Position numbers and translations under genes: made by a program. The notes beneath the pieces were generated by a model, which made no database searches, was not told the DNA's origin, and saw nothing but the letters and a program-made list of their open reading frames with translations. A DNA stretch of 64,000 bases from Anastrepha obliqua (taxonomy: Eukaryota > Arthropoda > Insecta > Diptera > Tephritidae), in contig NC_072893.1 of NCBI RefSeq assembly GCF_027943255.1, forward strand, positions 85,381,784 through 85,445,783. The letters are read 5' to 3'. Every line of letters starts with the position of its first letter. The stretch's first letter is position 1. Of this stretch, positions 24,021 through 34,776 are shown piece after piece.

Positions 24021-25164
24021 AAGTGCGTATGTTGTATATATGTACGTAAGACATTTAAAAGCAGTGCAAGAGCGTAATATTTTGACCAACTCATAGTCAC
24101 CTCAGCCGAGTTTAACATTTGCTCTCTTTTAACTTGTAGTGTGTGAATCTGCTCAGCGGCATCTAAACAAATTACAACATAAACATAAGGGTTCATGAAA
24201 CTTTTTCAATTCCATTGTGCTCTCTGCTCCAATTTCATTTACCGTCTTCGTATTGCATTAAATAGTTTTTTCCCTTTCTGGATGGGTGAATGAGTAGAAT
24301 AGCGAGGGCAAGAGAGTGTAAAATGAGTTTTATGAAAATAATTTTTTTTAATTATTCTCATTAAGAACCGATGAAATTATCCAATATATTGCTCCCTACT
24401 ACTGTTCATTAAGCAAATGTGCACAAATGCGCGCGGGTATTGCAAGTTTGTTCACGTAACGGTTGTATATAACAGCATGAAGGAACCGAAATAGATATAG
24501 ACATATAACAAGAATGGTAGAAACAACATTGGAAGGAGAAGAGTAAATTACACAAACAACGCACGAATAAAGTGCACAAGTGCAACGTCACACACACAGA
24601 GGTTCTGTCAAATTTGCTGAGAGCAAAGAAGCGGTACCACGATCGAAGCCATCTTAATATTCTCTTCATCGTGGCCTTTACCATATACACTAGAAGACCC
24701 GGAATGACGAAAAGAGTCAATTTTGCCAATTCACCAAAAGTGTATATGTATTTTAATGAAACTTGGTGCATACTATATACTACTCTTGGTCTAAGGTAGT
24801 TTGGTATAGAAATTGGGCAAAATTTATCATAAACCATGCTCATCCCCATGTAACGGTAAGTTTCTAAAACGAAAAAAATGCTATAACTCGATAATAAATA
24901 CAACAAAATTAATCATATTTTGTACGACGCAAGTAAAATTAAAAAAATAGGCGGGCATAGGGATCGACTACCCTAATCTTTGCTTAATTATTTCATGCTG
25001 CTTGTTCATATGCAGAGACACCTCTATGACGCACGAATTTAGTTGCAAGTCATACAATATCAAGCAGAGCTTACAGCTTACCTACCAAGTACGGCGGCCA
25101 TAACTACGATTCGGTTCGAAGCTTACTTTGGACACGAAACACAAAAGATATAACTGTTTTTTCC
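24021..25164. other. Unassigned interval
   Basis: A segment near 24680-24900 (GAAACTTGGTGCATACTATA and following) has the texture of an interspersed repeat, with a loosely similar phrase (GCACGAAACTTACATGACAC) at 25358-25377. No coding family was recognised. The 165-residue ORF on the - strand at 24409-24906 has no domain I know. Confidence 0.3.
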
Positions 25165-25340
25165 TGACAGCGGTCGCCCCTCGACTGGCAAAACTACGAA
25201 TGTATTTCAGAAAAACAAAACAGCATCTGCCGTTCGGAGGCGGCATAAAACATGATTTATGGAGCAACATCAAGGCGACCAACACAAATTGGAGGAACAC
25301 GCTCAACAAAGAATTTTCACACTAATTATATATATACGGG
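25165..25340 (+). repeat. Degenerate SINE body and tail
   Basis: In order it matches the SINE body: AGCGGTCGCCCCTCG, a diverged ATTTCAG segment, CTGCCGTTCGGAGGCGGC, GGAGCAACATCAAGGCG, then AATTATATATATA. Divergence is clearly higher than in the copies at 29508 and 50950, so it is an old insertion. A faint head may extend left to about 25090. Confidence 0.6.
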
Positions 25341-26647
25341 TTGTCAAAACCTGGATAGGCACGAAACTTACATGACACTGGGTGAAGAATACAGGACCGA
25401 TAATATATATTATATACCACACGTCACAGAAAATGTTCCCTTTTAACCTTGTCATAGGCGACAGTTTTTCCTGAGTTACAAAGCTATCTATACACGATTT
25501 GTTCTATTTATGTATTATATATATTTTGGGAGTGGCGCTGTGGGCGATTGAACTACAAAAGGAAATTTCCTCTTGGGGTCTAGGCAGCGTAAGCTGATTT
25601 TTAGTCGTAACTCTGCCGTGGAATGAACCTTGTGATTAAGTCAACAATGTTTGTTAAAACACGTTGGCCCAATCTCAACTCTACTTAGGTCTGGAACATC
25701 AAGGAACTTTTTCGACTGCCGTCATGGACTCGAGACTGTGACAGTCGGTTGCATTATACCCCACACTGGCTAAGACCTTGTAGTTTTTTCCAAATACCCT
25801 GCTCTTGCTTTTGCGTCAGCCTTTTCGTTGCATTTGAAATTAGGTTCCTTACTATATATGATATCTACTCATATAATTTTTATAATTTTTAATAAATTCG
25901 AACAAAAACCATTTACCTTTGAGTGGCGACACACAACCTTAAAGTTCTCCATTATTTTTAAGGACAAGCCTGACCTGTCAATATTGAATGCGATACCCTG
26001 CTCATTATTATCCCTTTAAGACGAGTTATGTTGTACCATTTAATTTTTATTTCTAAATTCCAGATCCTTTGCTCTAACTATTTCGCAGCAATTAACAGAG
26101 CAAATTGCAAACAAATATTTGTGAGAAAAATGCAGGTTACAACACTGTAAAACAACCTGTGACCACAACACAAGAGCCTGAGCCCGATGCCGAAGCTCTC
26201 TTAATTTGAGAGTGCAGCAGAGAGTAAGTAAATGTAAACTGCATGCGTAAACTTTGGCGCTGAAATTTGTTTACAAGCAAATGCGAAAACTACTCAATTG
26301 TATAAGCAATGAGACTGACTAGCATTCGAACGCACAGCTGGCGCTACTAATTATCCCTGTCTATTGTACTTGTGCATATGTATAGTATTTGCAATCACCC
26401 AACCACCATTCACCATTTCGCATGGCCATGCACCCACATATTCTTCCTTGCGCTTGCAAATGAGCGCTCATAAAGGACATATTAGTGGTAAACGGGGCAA
26501 TAATAAAAGGCATACAATAGCTAAGGATGCGCACAGTCGTCTCGCGAACGTCCTGGCTGCAACATCAACGCGCAGCAACGAAAGGATTCATTTAAATCGC
26601 CAAGCGCGCATTTTTTTGTGTAAATTAATTTTGATCTTCGTGAAGAA
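25341..26647. other. Region upstream of the homeobox exon
   Basis: No transposon was recognised between about 26050 and 26647. This stretch could hold the 5' UTR, promoter or an additional upstream coding exon of the homeobox gene. I could not pick out a convincing TATA box, initiator or splice acceptor. Confidence 0.3.
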
Positions 26648-26854
26648 ATGGCGGGTCCATTTTTATCACCTCTACCGGGAGACCTTTTAACCGAATATAT
26701 GTTCGGTCGGCGACGTCAGCGTCGTAATCGTACAACGTTTACGCCGCAGCAATTGCAAGAATTGGAAGCACTCTTCCAGAAAACTCACTATCCAGATGTG
26801 TTCCTACGTGAGGAAGTGGCTTTGCGGATCAGTTTGAGTGAAGCGCGTGTGCAG
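26648..26854 (+). CDS. Drgx: Paired-like homeobox gene, coding exon 1 (probable Drgx)
   Basis: This exon encodes residues 1-69 of a predicted 297-residue homeodomain transcription factor, a nuclear DNA-binding protein. The ATG at 26648 gives a short N-terminus ([19 protein letters not shown]) leading into homeodomain residues 1-46 ([18 protein letters not shown], then [16 protein letters not shown]). The exon ends at a GT donor after GTGCAG, in phase 0, between homeodomain positions 46 and 47, a common intron site in paired-class genes. Joined to 43697-43811, the recognition helix has Gln at position 50 (Q50 paired-like class, no PRD domain seen). The [18 protein letters not shown] signature is how I recognise insect Drgx, which in other animals acts in neuron specification. 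An upstream exon carrying the true start cannot be excluded. Confidence 0.8.
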
Positions 26855-27852
26855 GTGAAGCCTTCGATGGTTTATGATTAAAAAAATTATATACTACTTA
26901 TATATACAATTTCTCAAACTATTTGCACAAAATGGACCAAATGGTTCAAAATATATGTATATGCAGTATTTGGGAGTACGAATAATTTAAAAGTGAAAAG
27001 TGATAAAAAGCATATTTTTCCTTCCATTCGGATGTGTGTAATATTTTTTGTTGAAAACGAAAGAGCTTATTTATTGTATTATTAAAACCTACTATTTTCA
27101 TGAAATCTAATACAAGTGGAGTCCCTTAATACCCGTATACAGACATATCTATGTTTATGACCAAAGGCAAAGTTTTGCTATCAAACAAAATGTTCTCACT
27201 GGATAAATTTACCTTCATATTAGAACACCACGCGACAAAAATTTTCCTCTTTATAAATCAGGGAAAATTGCATATGCTTGTGAAACTATATTTTATTTAG
27301 TAGTGCTGCATACTCAGATTCTCATTTTCTCATCAAAGGACTTTAAGGTTTGAAAGGGGAACACGTAAATAGAGATCTCCATTGCGTATACTTTATATCT
27401 TAGGAGGAGAGTTCAACTGTTTTTTATAAAGTTTTATAAAATAGCAAGGAGAACGAAGTTGCGGTATGTATTATGTACATACATTTTCTAGCGTAATTTT
27501 TTCAAAATCATTTCTTAGGAAATATTCAATAATATTTAAAGAGGCATTTTCAAAGGACATTATTGTACTATATAAATACTTTTTTTTTTTTTGAATATTT
27601 CAATATATCCTCTTTCGTTTAATACGAGTATCCATATCAATGTCACAGCGTGCGTATAAGTATTTAAAAACATTTTTTGAAAAATTAGTTCTCTGAAACT
27701 TTAAAGTTCCATAAAAAATTTAATTGGTGAAGAAATAAAAAACTGAGTATGCAGCATTACTAAATAAAATCTATAGACTCTCAAGCATATGCAATTTTTT
27801 CTATATAAATTTTACTTTCACATGGCTATTATAGTATATAACATATAATATA

Positions 27853-28044
27853 AGGTGGCACAAAATCAATCATTAAATTTTTTGTTTTAATACAATAATA
27901 TTTTTTTACTAAATTAAAATTTGAGTAATTGAAATCTTGAATTTGATCTTTAAGCGCACCATTGTTTGCTTCTTTGTTTACTACAGCCGCATACTGTACG
28001 CCGCCATTTGCAAATATTATAAGTTGATTAATTTTGAGCCACCT
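27853..28044. repeat. Short MITE with TIRs (GCGCCACCTTG family)
   Basis: Left end AGGTGGCACAAAATCAATC and right end complement of AGGTGGCTCAAAATTAATC form an inverted repeat of about 19 bp, flanked by TA. At roughly 190 bp it is too short to encode a transposase. The inner text resembles the related copies near 6880-7022 and 34836. It is probably a non-autonomous derivative of a TA-targeting (Tc1/mariner-like) element. Confidence 0.7.
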
Positions 28045-28361
28045 TATATGATACAAGAAAGCTTAAACAAAAACCATTTTAATTTTTTTTATTCTGTTGA
28101 AGTCAAACAACTTCTTCTATCAGTGCACGAAAATAGTGAGTGTAACTGAAAATCATACGGTCAGTGATTGATAATGCAATACACATACCTAGTTCATATC
28201 CCAACATAAGCAGTATAAATTAAAGTTGTTTTATTTAGTTTTGTTTTTTGTGAACTGCCACTTTTTGGAAATTTTTTCATGCCCGGCGTTTTGTAGTTCA
28301 TTACCTTTTAATATACTACAGAGTAAGATTGAGCAATGTGACCCTATGTTCCACACTGGAG

Positions 28362-28630
28362 CTCTAGGAAAGAAGATTCGTCTTCTTCGATTTTAGCTGA
28401 GTTTAACAAAGCGCGCCTGTCGTTTCTTTTTCGTGCTAACTGGCTCGAGTTGAACACATCAAGTGAAGCCAAGTTCTTCTTCACCTGATCTTTCCAAACG
28501 CAGATGAGGCCTTTCTCTTTCTCTGCTTGGTTCCACGAGTCGAATCCCACGCAAGAGGGGAAAGTCTCTGATTGCCATTCACTTGGGAGAGGTCAGGACG
28601 ATTCTTCTTCAATATGTGGTCAAATTAGCT
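28362..28630. mobile_element. Rearranged RTE-like LINE copy with inverted 5' segment
   Basis: From 28362 to about 28548 the sequence matches the - strand 3' end of the LINE at 46249-49520 (C-terminal codons KDQVKKNLASLDV ... RRALLNSAKI and the AAAGCGCGCC stretch). From about 28549 to 28630 it matches the extreme 5' UTR of the same LINE in the opposite orientation (CGCAAGAGGGGAAAG ... GCCATTCACTTGGGAGAGG). The two ends therefore sit head to head with everything between deleted. Confidence 0.75.
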
Positions 28631-28816
28631 TGTGAAAAATATTAAATAAAACAGGCTATTTTCGTCCCGAGCTCAAACAGTCTTAGCGGTCAGATTCTTA
28701 CTGTATTTTAAATCATTATAAAAAGATAATACAAGATATGACCGTGTAGCTTTTGACTGTGCTGAGCTTTTCTTTCCCATTAATTAACGGATTTTCTAAG
28801 TAAATATAAAAGTACT

Positions 28817-29500
28817 AATTTGTTGGACGGAGAACGGTCCCGGACATAGAAGACTCTGTTTCTAAAGGATATAATAACTGAATTGGGTGCTTGAAAGTCG
28901 TTTGGTCGTGCAGCCGGATATCGCAAACCCTAACGCGACCATCTCTTCCTTGATATGTGTGTTGTACAACCGCTAGCTTCCACGGCAGCCGAAGTTTATT
29001 GTCATGGTGTAGTAGGACAACGTCGCCGACCTTAATGCTACGGGTTGGACTGCCTCTATTGTGGTGTATGGTACGGAGTGCGCTTAAATATTCTGTAAAC
29101 TATCTCTTCGTGTACCGCTTTATTATAGCTTGCCGCTGTTGCCACGACTTCGCCGAGGAAGAGCTATCGCTTTTGTAATCTGTTTGAAGTAAAGGAGGTT
29201 TAAAGTTAGTTAAAAAATGTGCTGGAGTCAAAATCTCCAAATCGTTGTGATCGCTGCTTATATAAGTCAATGGTCTTACATTGACCACACTTTTCACTTG
29301 AGTTAGCAGCTTTGTCAATTCGTCTTCGGACAAATTCAGATAGTCTTTAACAATCTTCCAGTTTATGCTATTATACGCTACTAACCGCTGAACCTCGGTA
29401 TTATTCAAAAGATCGTTTTGTTTTCTTAACTCGAAATCCGCTCGTTTCAACGTTTTGGCATTATCAGACATTATTGTTGCAGGTGCACCACGTCTCCCTA
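28817..29500 (-). pseudogene. BEL/Pao LTR retrotransposon integrase C-terminal fragment
   Basis: On the - strand the reading frame shows SDNAKTLKRADFELRK (the end of the integrase core), VNVRPLTYISSDHNDLEILTPAHFL (a BEL/Pao hallmark) and a chromodomain-like tail with SIKVGDVVLLHHDNKLRLPW. It ends at a stop near 28817. One in-frame stop occurs near 29100. The upstream polyprotein and any LTRs are missing; a SINE begins at about 29508, immediately beyond the break. Confidence 0.75.
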
Positions 29501-29507
29501 TAAATCG

Positions 29508-29832
29508 CGGCCGCCGTAGCCGAATGGGTTGGTGCGTGACTACCATTCGGAATTCACAGAGAGAACGTAATTTCGAATCTCGGTGAAACACCAAATAAAT
29601 AAAAAAAAAACATTTTTCTAATAGCGGTCGCCCCTCGGCAGGCAATGGCAAACCTCCGAGTGCATTTCTGCCATGAAAAAACTCCTCATAAAAATATCTG
29701 CCGTTCGGAGTCGGCTTGAAACTGTAGGTCCCTCCATTTGTGGAACAACATCAAGAGGCACACCACAAATAGGAGGAGGAGCTCGGCCAAACACCCAAAA
29801 CGGGTATACGCGCCAATTATATATATGTATAT
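29508..29832 (+). mobile_element. tRNA-derived SINE, full length
   Basis: The head starts GGCCGCCGTAGCCGAATGGG with a box A match (TAGCCGAATGGGTTGG). A box B-like TTTCGAATCTCGG follows near 29573, then the conserved body (AGCGGTCGCCCCTCGGCAGG, CTGCCGTTCGGAGTCGGC). The 3' end is GCTCGGCCAAACACCC, AAAA, CGGGTATACGCGCCAATTA and a TATATATG tail. It abuts a broken BEL fragment on its left. Confidence 0.88.
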
Positions 29833-31310
29833 CAGGGAAGGCCAACTTGATTAGACCCAAGATCTCCTGTTCACTGACGACACCCTGTGGGATCTACCAA
29901 TTACATACTTCTTGAAAACCTTAATAAAACAGCATAGTTCACAATTATGTAGTCTTTTTATTTTATTAAAAAAAATAATAATAATAAATTGTCAAAATAT
30001 TGTTAAAAAATATGCACTGCAAGAAAATTTTATTTGATGCAGAAATAATGATTTATTAAATTTAAGTATAAGAGAATAAAACAAATCATGTATTAAAGTT
30101 AAATTCATTTCATTGACACTACGAGAAATATTTTTGATAAAAAAAAATAATTTATTGAAGTAGAATTGATTTTTTTTACATATAATATTTAACAAATTGT
30201 GTAAAAAATATGTGTGAATTTATTTATTTATATACTGAATGTCTTCAGCTTTAGTTCATAAATAAAACTTTAATAAGGACTAAACTTTACTACTTATAAT
30301 TTGCATTATATTATTGACTTTACAGTCAATAATAAATAAATGTTATGCATTTCACATTTAAATTACTCTTTATTTTCCTCACAGACAAACAAATTTCAGA
30401 GTACTAAATTTTAACTCTTACATTGTTTTATGACATTTACCTAAACCAAATTGTACTTGATTTAATAAATTATGCGTAAACATTAAAATTTTTAATTTTA
30501 CCATTGCATCACAATAAATCACAATAATTAATACAACATTTTTCAAAATAAAATTATATTTATTAAAAATTTAATAAGTATAAATTTAATTTTATATTTT
30601 ATTTATAATTTGTTCAAAGTATAAGAGCGAGTAAGGGCTCTCAAGAGCTTGCAATACTTATCCTTTTAACTGGACGCTTCCAGTCAGTAGCAGAAATATT
30701 GTGACAACAATCAAGGATGTAGTCAAGACAACGACAAGGCCTAGAACGCTCAAGGCAGCCACCTTGAATTCCTTGAAAACAGATAAGCAAGGGGGGTTTT
30801 TCTAGATTTTCTAGATAAATTCCCTGAATTCCTTATCTTGAACGGCATCGATAGGTAGGATTTATAAGAGGTTCGTTTGCAATAGTAAAAATATCAAAAA
30901 TATGATCTTACTTCATTTGATGAACCTTCATGAGCATTTCTTTCTTCATTTGATATTCCTTCAGCGTTTCTCTTCAACCACTTATCCATAGCGTAGGTAC
31001 CTATGAGGGGCGATGCAGTCTAATCGTGAATTATATCGCTTCGCGCTAGTCTGTCGTCAACCAGGTCTCGTCAACTAAAGGCAGGGAATTGGCGATAACG
31101 AGCCGAAAACAAAAGAGAGCTGTACTGCGTAGAAGAGAGGATAAATAACGTGACGGAACGGCGATTGAAAAATGATACAAGATGATGCTTCTTTTCTCTT
31201 TAATTTTAAGTAAAACAATTCTCACTGCACTCAACAAAATTACTTTCACAAGCCAAGCGACGCTACAAATGAATAAACGCGCAATTTATTTCAGTGATGT
31301 GTAAACAAAA
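29833..31310. other. Unassigned AT-rich interval
   Basis: Mostly AT-rich and repetitive in texture. The part at 30610-31250 is more balanced but shows no recognised family. Confidence 0.3.
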
Positions 31311-31314
31311 CTGT

Positions 31315-31412
31315 CGGTGGCACTATCGAACACTATCAGTAGTGCAGAACTATCAATAGTAGGTCGACTCGATAGTGCTCAACCATCGATAGTGTCGATA
31401 GTTTACCACCTT
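31315..31412. repeat. Cluster of ACTATCGA/TCGATAGT motifs
   Basis: Six ACTATC or GATAGT-type words, including TCGATAGTG and TCGATAGTT, occur in under 100 bp, bounded by GGTGGCACTATCG on the left and CGATAGTTTACCACC on the right, so the whole is a loose palindrome. The core resembles the DRE element of fly promoters (TATCGATA). It may equally be the end of a small inverted-repeat element. Confidence 0.5.
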
Positions 31413-31639
31413 TAATGCGTGCAGCAGTGTTGCGCAGTCTGTTCCACGTATGTATATTGTATTTATATTTTTTTGACTTGCCACGATCGACTGGACTAAT
31501 AGTCGCGATCGACCGTTTGGCCACCCCTGATGTATATAGTTTAAGAAATGTTTTTTTTTTTTTAATTATTGAAAGCCGCACACTTTGTATCCAAGCTTTG
31601 AATGAAGTTTTTGGCAATGCCAAATTTGTATATATAATG

Positions 31640-31835
31640 CATTTATGGCGGGCCTACCTGAGTATCCTTTGGGTAGCTCCCGATCATCCGTTCGAAAGCG
31701 AGCTAATGTGAGAAGCCAAAACAACCCAGGATATCTGGTTGTGCGCAAGGTTTGGAACCCGCAGCGTAAAACTCCTCCCCCAATGAAAAACAAAACAAAA
31801 GCTGGCTCGGATAATGAAGATTAAAATACCTACAG
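31640..31835 (+). mobile_element. 5' end fragment of the RTE-like LINE
   Basis: This matches, in + orientation, the 5' UTR and first codons of the LINE at 46249-49520: GAGTATCCTTTGGGTAGCTC, GAGCTAATGTGAGAAG, CTGGTTGTGCGCAAGG, AACCCGC and CCCCCAATGAAAA. The start codon region is followed by a stop within about 15 codons. The rest of the element is missing, which is unusual because LINE copies normally lose the 5' end. Confidence 0.75.
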
Positions 31836-32577
31836 TTAATAATTTAGAACTTATAGATTTTCCTCGATTACAGCTTCGTATAGGTTCTAGGGAGCTAATG
31901 CGTAGAATTCAAGGAAGAAATACGAGACTTCTAAACTGTAAACATTTACCATAGTATTTTTAAAGATACATAAATGGTACAACCCAAAGGATAGTCCAAA
32001 AAGAATTTAAAAGTTTTGATGAATTTTTTTCCTTTTTTCTAATTCCCGAAATAGATCAGAACTTGGATACTTTTATGCAATTTTTGAACAACTTTTATAT
32101 TAATTTCCTTAGAATATGAGCTTTATCACCTTTAGAATATAAGCTTTATTTTTATATATTAATAAATTAACAAAAAAAAAGTAAATATTGAAAGCAATTC
32201 AAACTTTACAAAAGAACAACAAATAGTTGCTCGAATTGCACCGCCAGTCACTGTAAATATTTTTCCTTAGTTAAATCAACACAATACTTATTAGTTACTA
32301 CTTATTTTTACTTTTTCTCTGAAAAAATTCCCATTTTTATATTTTGACTCAAGAACTACGAGTCTTCTTAATCAAGTTATTCTGTACTAAATAAATTCTC
32401 ACGCACAATATACTAATTTATTAAGTCCAAAGTAAACAGGACTTTTTAAAAGTCCTTTGCCCGTGGTGGAAAATTCGACCAATAACAATTCTCACTCTAA
32501 GTAGTACGTTTTATCCAATTTCAATTGAACTATACCCTGGTAAATTTTGCAATTTCCGTTGATTCATTTATTTTGTA
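31836..32577. other. Unassigned interval
   Basis: AT-rich, no feature recognised. Confidence 0.3.
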
Positions 32578-33923
32578 GGGGAGATCGGGGGGTTATGAGA
32601 CGGGTTTTGTTTTTTGACCATAAACATAATATAACCTATCCATTTTTCTGCACATTAAAATTTTTTAATTGTGATTAAGTATAACAACACTTTGACAAAA
32701 GATTAATTTCTTAAAATTATAGAAAAATCTCTAAGTTTTGCCTGCCTGCTCAAAAATCATTTTTTTCGGATTTTCGCATGTTCGGGGGGTTGTGAGACAC
32801 AAATTTCATCAGAAAGAAAACGGCCTGATTTTATAAAAATTTTTTATTTCAATCGTTAAAAAGGCATATATTGGCTTCTACAATATAATTGATATGAACA
32901 ATATGAATAATATACCTAATCAATCAAGTCAATGAATATCCGAAAAAGAAAATATTAGATTAATCAGATTCACAATGGATGCAGGTGTAATAGCCGGCTG
33001 TTAAATTTGCACATTTCAAGTGAACAGGTCTATCGCAAGTATTACAGTGAATCGAATTGTTTCGGTTTAATTTTTTGGGCATTACACCTTTGCAGATAAT
33101 ACAAAAGTCTTCATCTTCAGAGTCCGACATATTTTGAATCGTCATTACAACCGAAGATTTTCTAGGACGTCCGCGCTTCGATGGTAATGCTTTTGCTGCC
33201 TTGTTCTTCTGGTTTTCTTTATTCTGAGAATCTTTTGCCAATTTCGACTTATCGATTTTATATGCGCTACCAACGGATCGTAGAGACTTTTTCGCGATTG
33301 TAACCTCCTTAATAGCAGCCACAAAAACATTGGCATCAATCGCAGGTTTAACAGTCTGACTATACTTATGACGCACCATAATGTCTGAAAAATAAATAAT
33401 TAATTATCAAAAACCCTGTATTTATCCAATACAGTGTAAATAACACTAAACGTAACACAGAAATGCGAGATACGGCTGTAGAATACTATTAAATGTTCCT
33501 AGATTACGGAAATAGCATGTCTCATGACCCCCCGAATACGCTGTCTCACGACCCCCCAATTGCTTTATTTTCAATGTGGCCACTGTTTTATGGATGCATT
33601 TAATATTTACGCAAAACTCTTGTTGTGGGTCAAAAGGCTACTCACCAAGGAAGGTTTTGATGCATGCACTTTTATAATTAGCTTGTTCAACAAAGTGTAA
33701 GAAACAACAAAAACGATTATCAGCAAAACTTTCAATCACACAAGTGGAGTCGCGGTATGAGGACACACAAATAACCTGCATGAACAAAATATTTGTCATG
33801 TAAATATTATGATTGAAAGCTAGCAAGAAGTTACGCAGATACCAGACAGATGCCGCGCTCTTCAGTTCAGGGCTGTGAGCGTGTCTCATGACCCCCCGTG
33901 TCTCACGACCCCCCGATCTCCCC
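32578..33923 (-). mobile_element. TA-flanked pogo-like element with G6-motif terminal repeats
   Basis: Perfect terminal inverted repeats GGGGAGATCGGGGGGTT(A/G)TGAGAC are flanked by TA at 32576-32577 and 33924-33925. The motif GGGGGGTTxTGAGAC occurs twice on the left (about 32587 and 32786) and four times in complement on the right (about 33520, 33541, 33882, 33899). These subterminal repeats are probably transposase binding sites. Inside, on the - strand, is one clear ORF (32960-33379) with the two ends of a pogo-type transposase but no DDE catalytic domain. The element must rely on a full-length relative for movement. No related copy was seen elsewhere in the window. Confidence 0.85.
32960..33379 (-). 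CDS. 139-aa Psq-HTH / AT-hook / PHD-like protein of a DNA transposon
   Basis: The open frame starts at ATG 33379. Residues 10-48 resemble the start of a Pipsqueak-type helix-turn-helix (FVAAIKEVTIAKKSLRSVGS, then AYKIDKSKLAK), as in pogo/Tigger transposases. Residues 68-74 are an AT-hook-like KRGRPRK. An acidic stretch (SDSEDED) precedes a C4HC3 PHD-like finger: Cys93/Cys96, Cys112/Cys115, His120/Cys123 and Cys133/Cys136. The DDE nuclease that normally lies between is absent, yet the frame is intact, so the internal loss preserved coding. If made, the product could bind DNA without cutting and might act as a repressor of related elements; that is inference. The alternative is an accidental in-frame deletion in a passive element. 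Confidence 0.75.
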   Translation of the reverse strand: MVRHKYSQTVKPAIDANVFVAAIKEVTIAKKSLRSVGSAYKIDKSKLAKDSQNKENQKNKAAKALPSKRGRPRKSSVVMTIQNMSDSEDEDFCIICKGVMPKKLNRNNSIHCNTCDRPVHLKCANLTAGYYTCIHCESD

Positions 33924-33925
33924 TA

Positions 33926-34776
33926 CACATTATAATTATATAATATATACTATATATAATAATATACTTATACAATGTCGTTTTAGAGGTATGGTTCCTT
34001 CGGCAAAGTTTCTTATTTTGATCCCTAGAACACGATTTTCACAGAGCAATGAGCGATTTTTAAATCGACCCGCCCTATTATACATGTATAACGATGTGAT
34101 ATTTTTCTAAGTGAAATGTCCAATAATAGAAATATGTTCTTCTTTACTCATTATATTTTATTCGCCACTTCCCCGCTCGCTATCTCTACGCTCGATTAAC
34201 TTAACGAAAAATTTGAAAACAGCAACAAAGTTATCGAGCAAGATTCGCCACTAGCGAGTATGACTATACCTCATTTAACTGCTATAACCCACTGTCTTAC
34301 AAGCACATGTAATTTAAGGCAGCTCTATTCCACCGTTCCCTATATATGTTGATTTATACCAGTTGCTTTATCTATTCGCGACTTTCTGGCGCTTGGCGAA
34401 AAGAAGAGGCTTTATATAAATTTTTATTACATATTGCATTTAAAGTATCAAAAGGTTTATGGCATCGGTAAAATAAAAAAACAACGAGTGGAGCAGATAC
34501 CTAAAGTAATTTTTCACGTTTTCTATTAATAAAGAGTGTTGAGGGCTTAAACGCTAAAAAACATGTTGGCCCACCGAAGTCTGTGATCGCCGCAAATCTG
34601 CCGAAACTGTGCGTGAATCCAGCGATGATCAGCAGAAATCTCAATTGAAAATGATGGCATTAAGTATTTTAAAGGTGTAGCCATCCAAAAATACTCATTT
34701 GACATATTCTAACACCATAAAAATTGATGTATGTATATGAATATATCAAAGGAGACTAAATACATATTTTATACTA
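33926..34776. other. Unassigned interval
   Basis: AT-rich, no recognised gene or repeat family. Confidence 0.3.

Noticed and set aside
24409..24906. 165-residue frame on the - strand
   Set aside because: No domain, signal or repeat structure supports it, and the DNA overlaps a likely interspersed repeat.
26364..26690. 108-residue frame just upstream of the homeobox exon
   Set aside because: It runs into the homeobox exon in a different frame and shows no recognisable motif; not a convincing upstream exon.
29508..29590. tRNA gene
   Set aside because: The head has boxes A and B but does not fold into a full cloverleaf with acceptor stem, and is fused to the SINE body in every copy.
29100..29651. 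183-residue open frame as a host gene
   Set aside because: It is a chimera of a SINE read backwards and the end of a BEL/Pao integrase.
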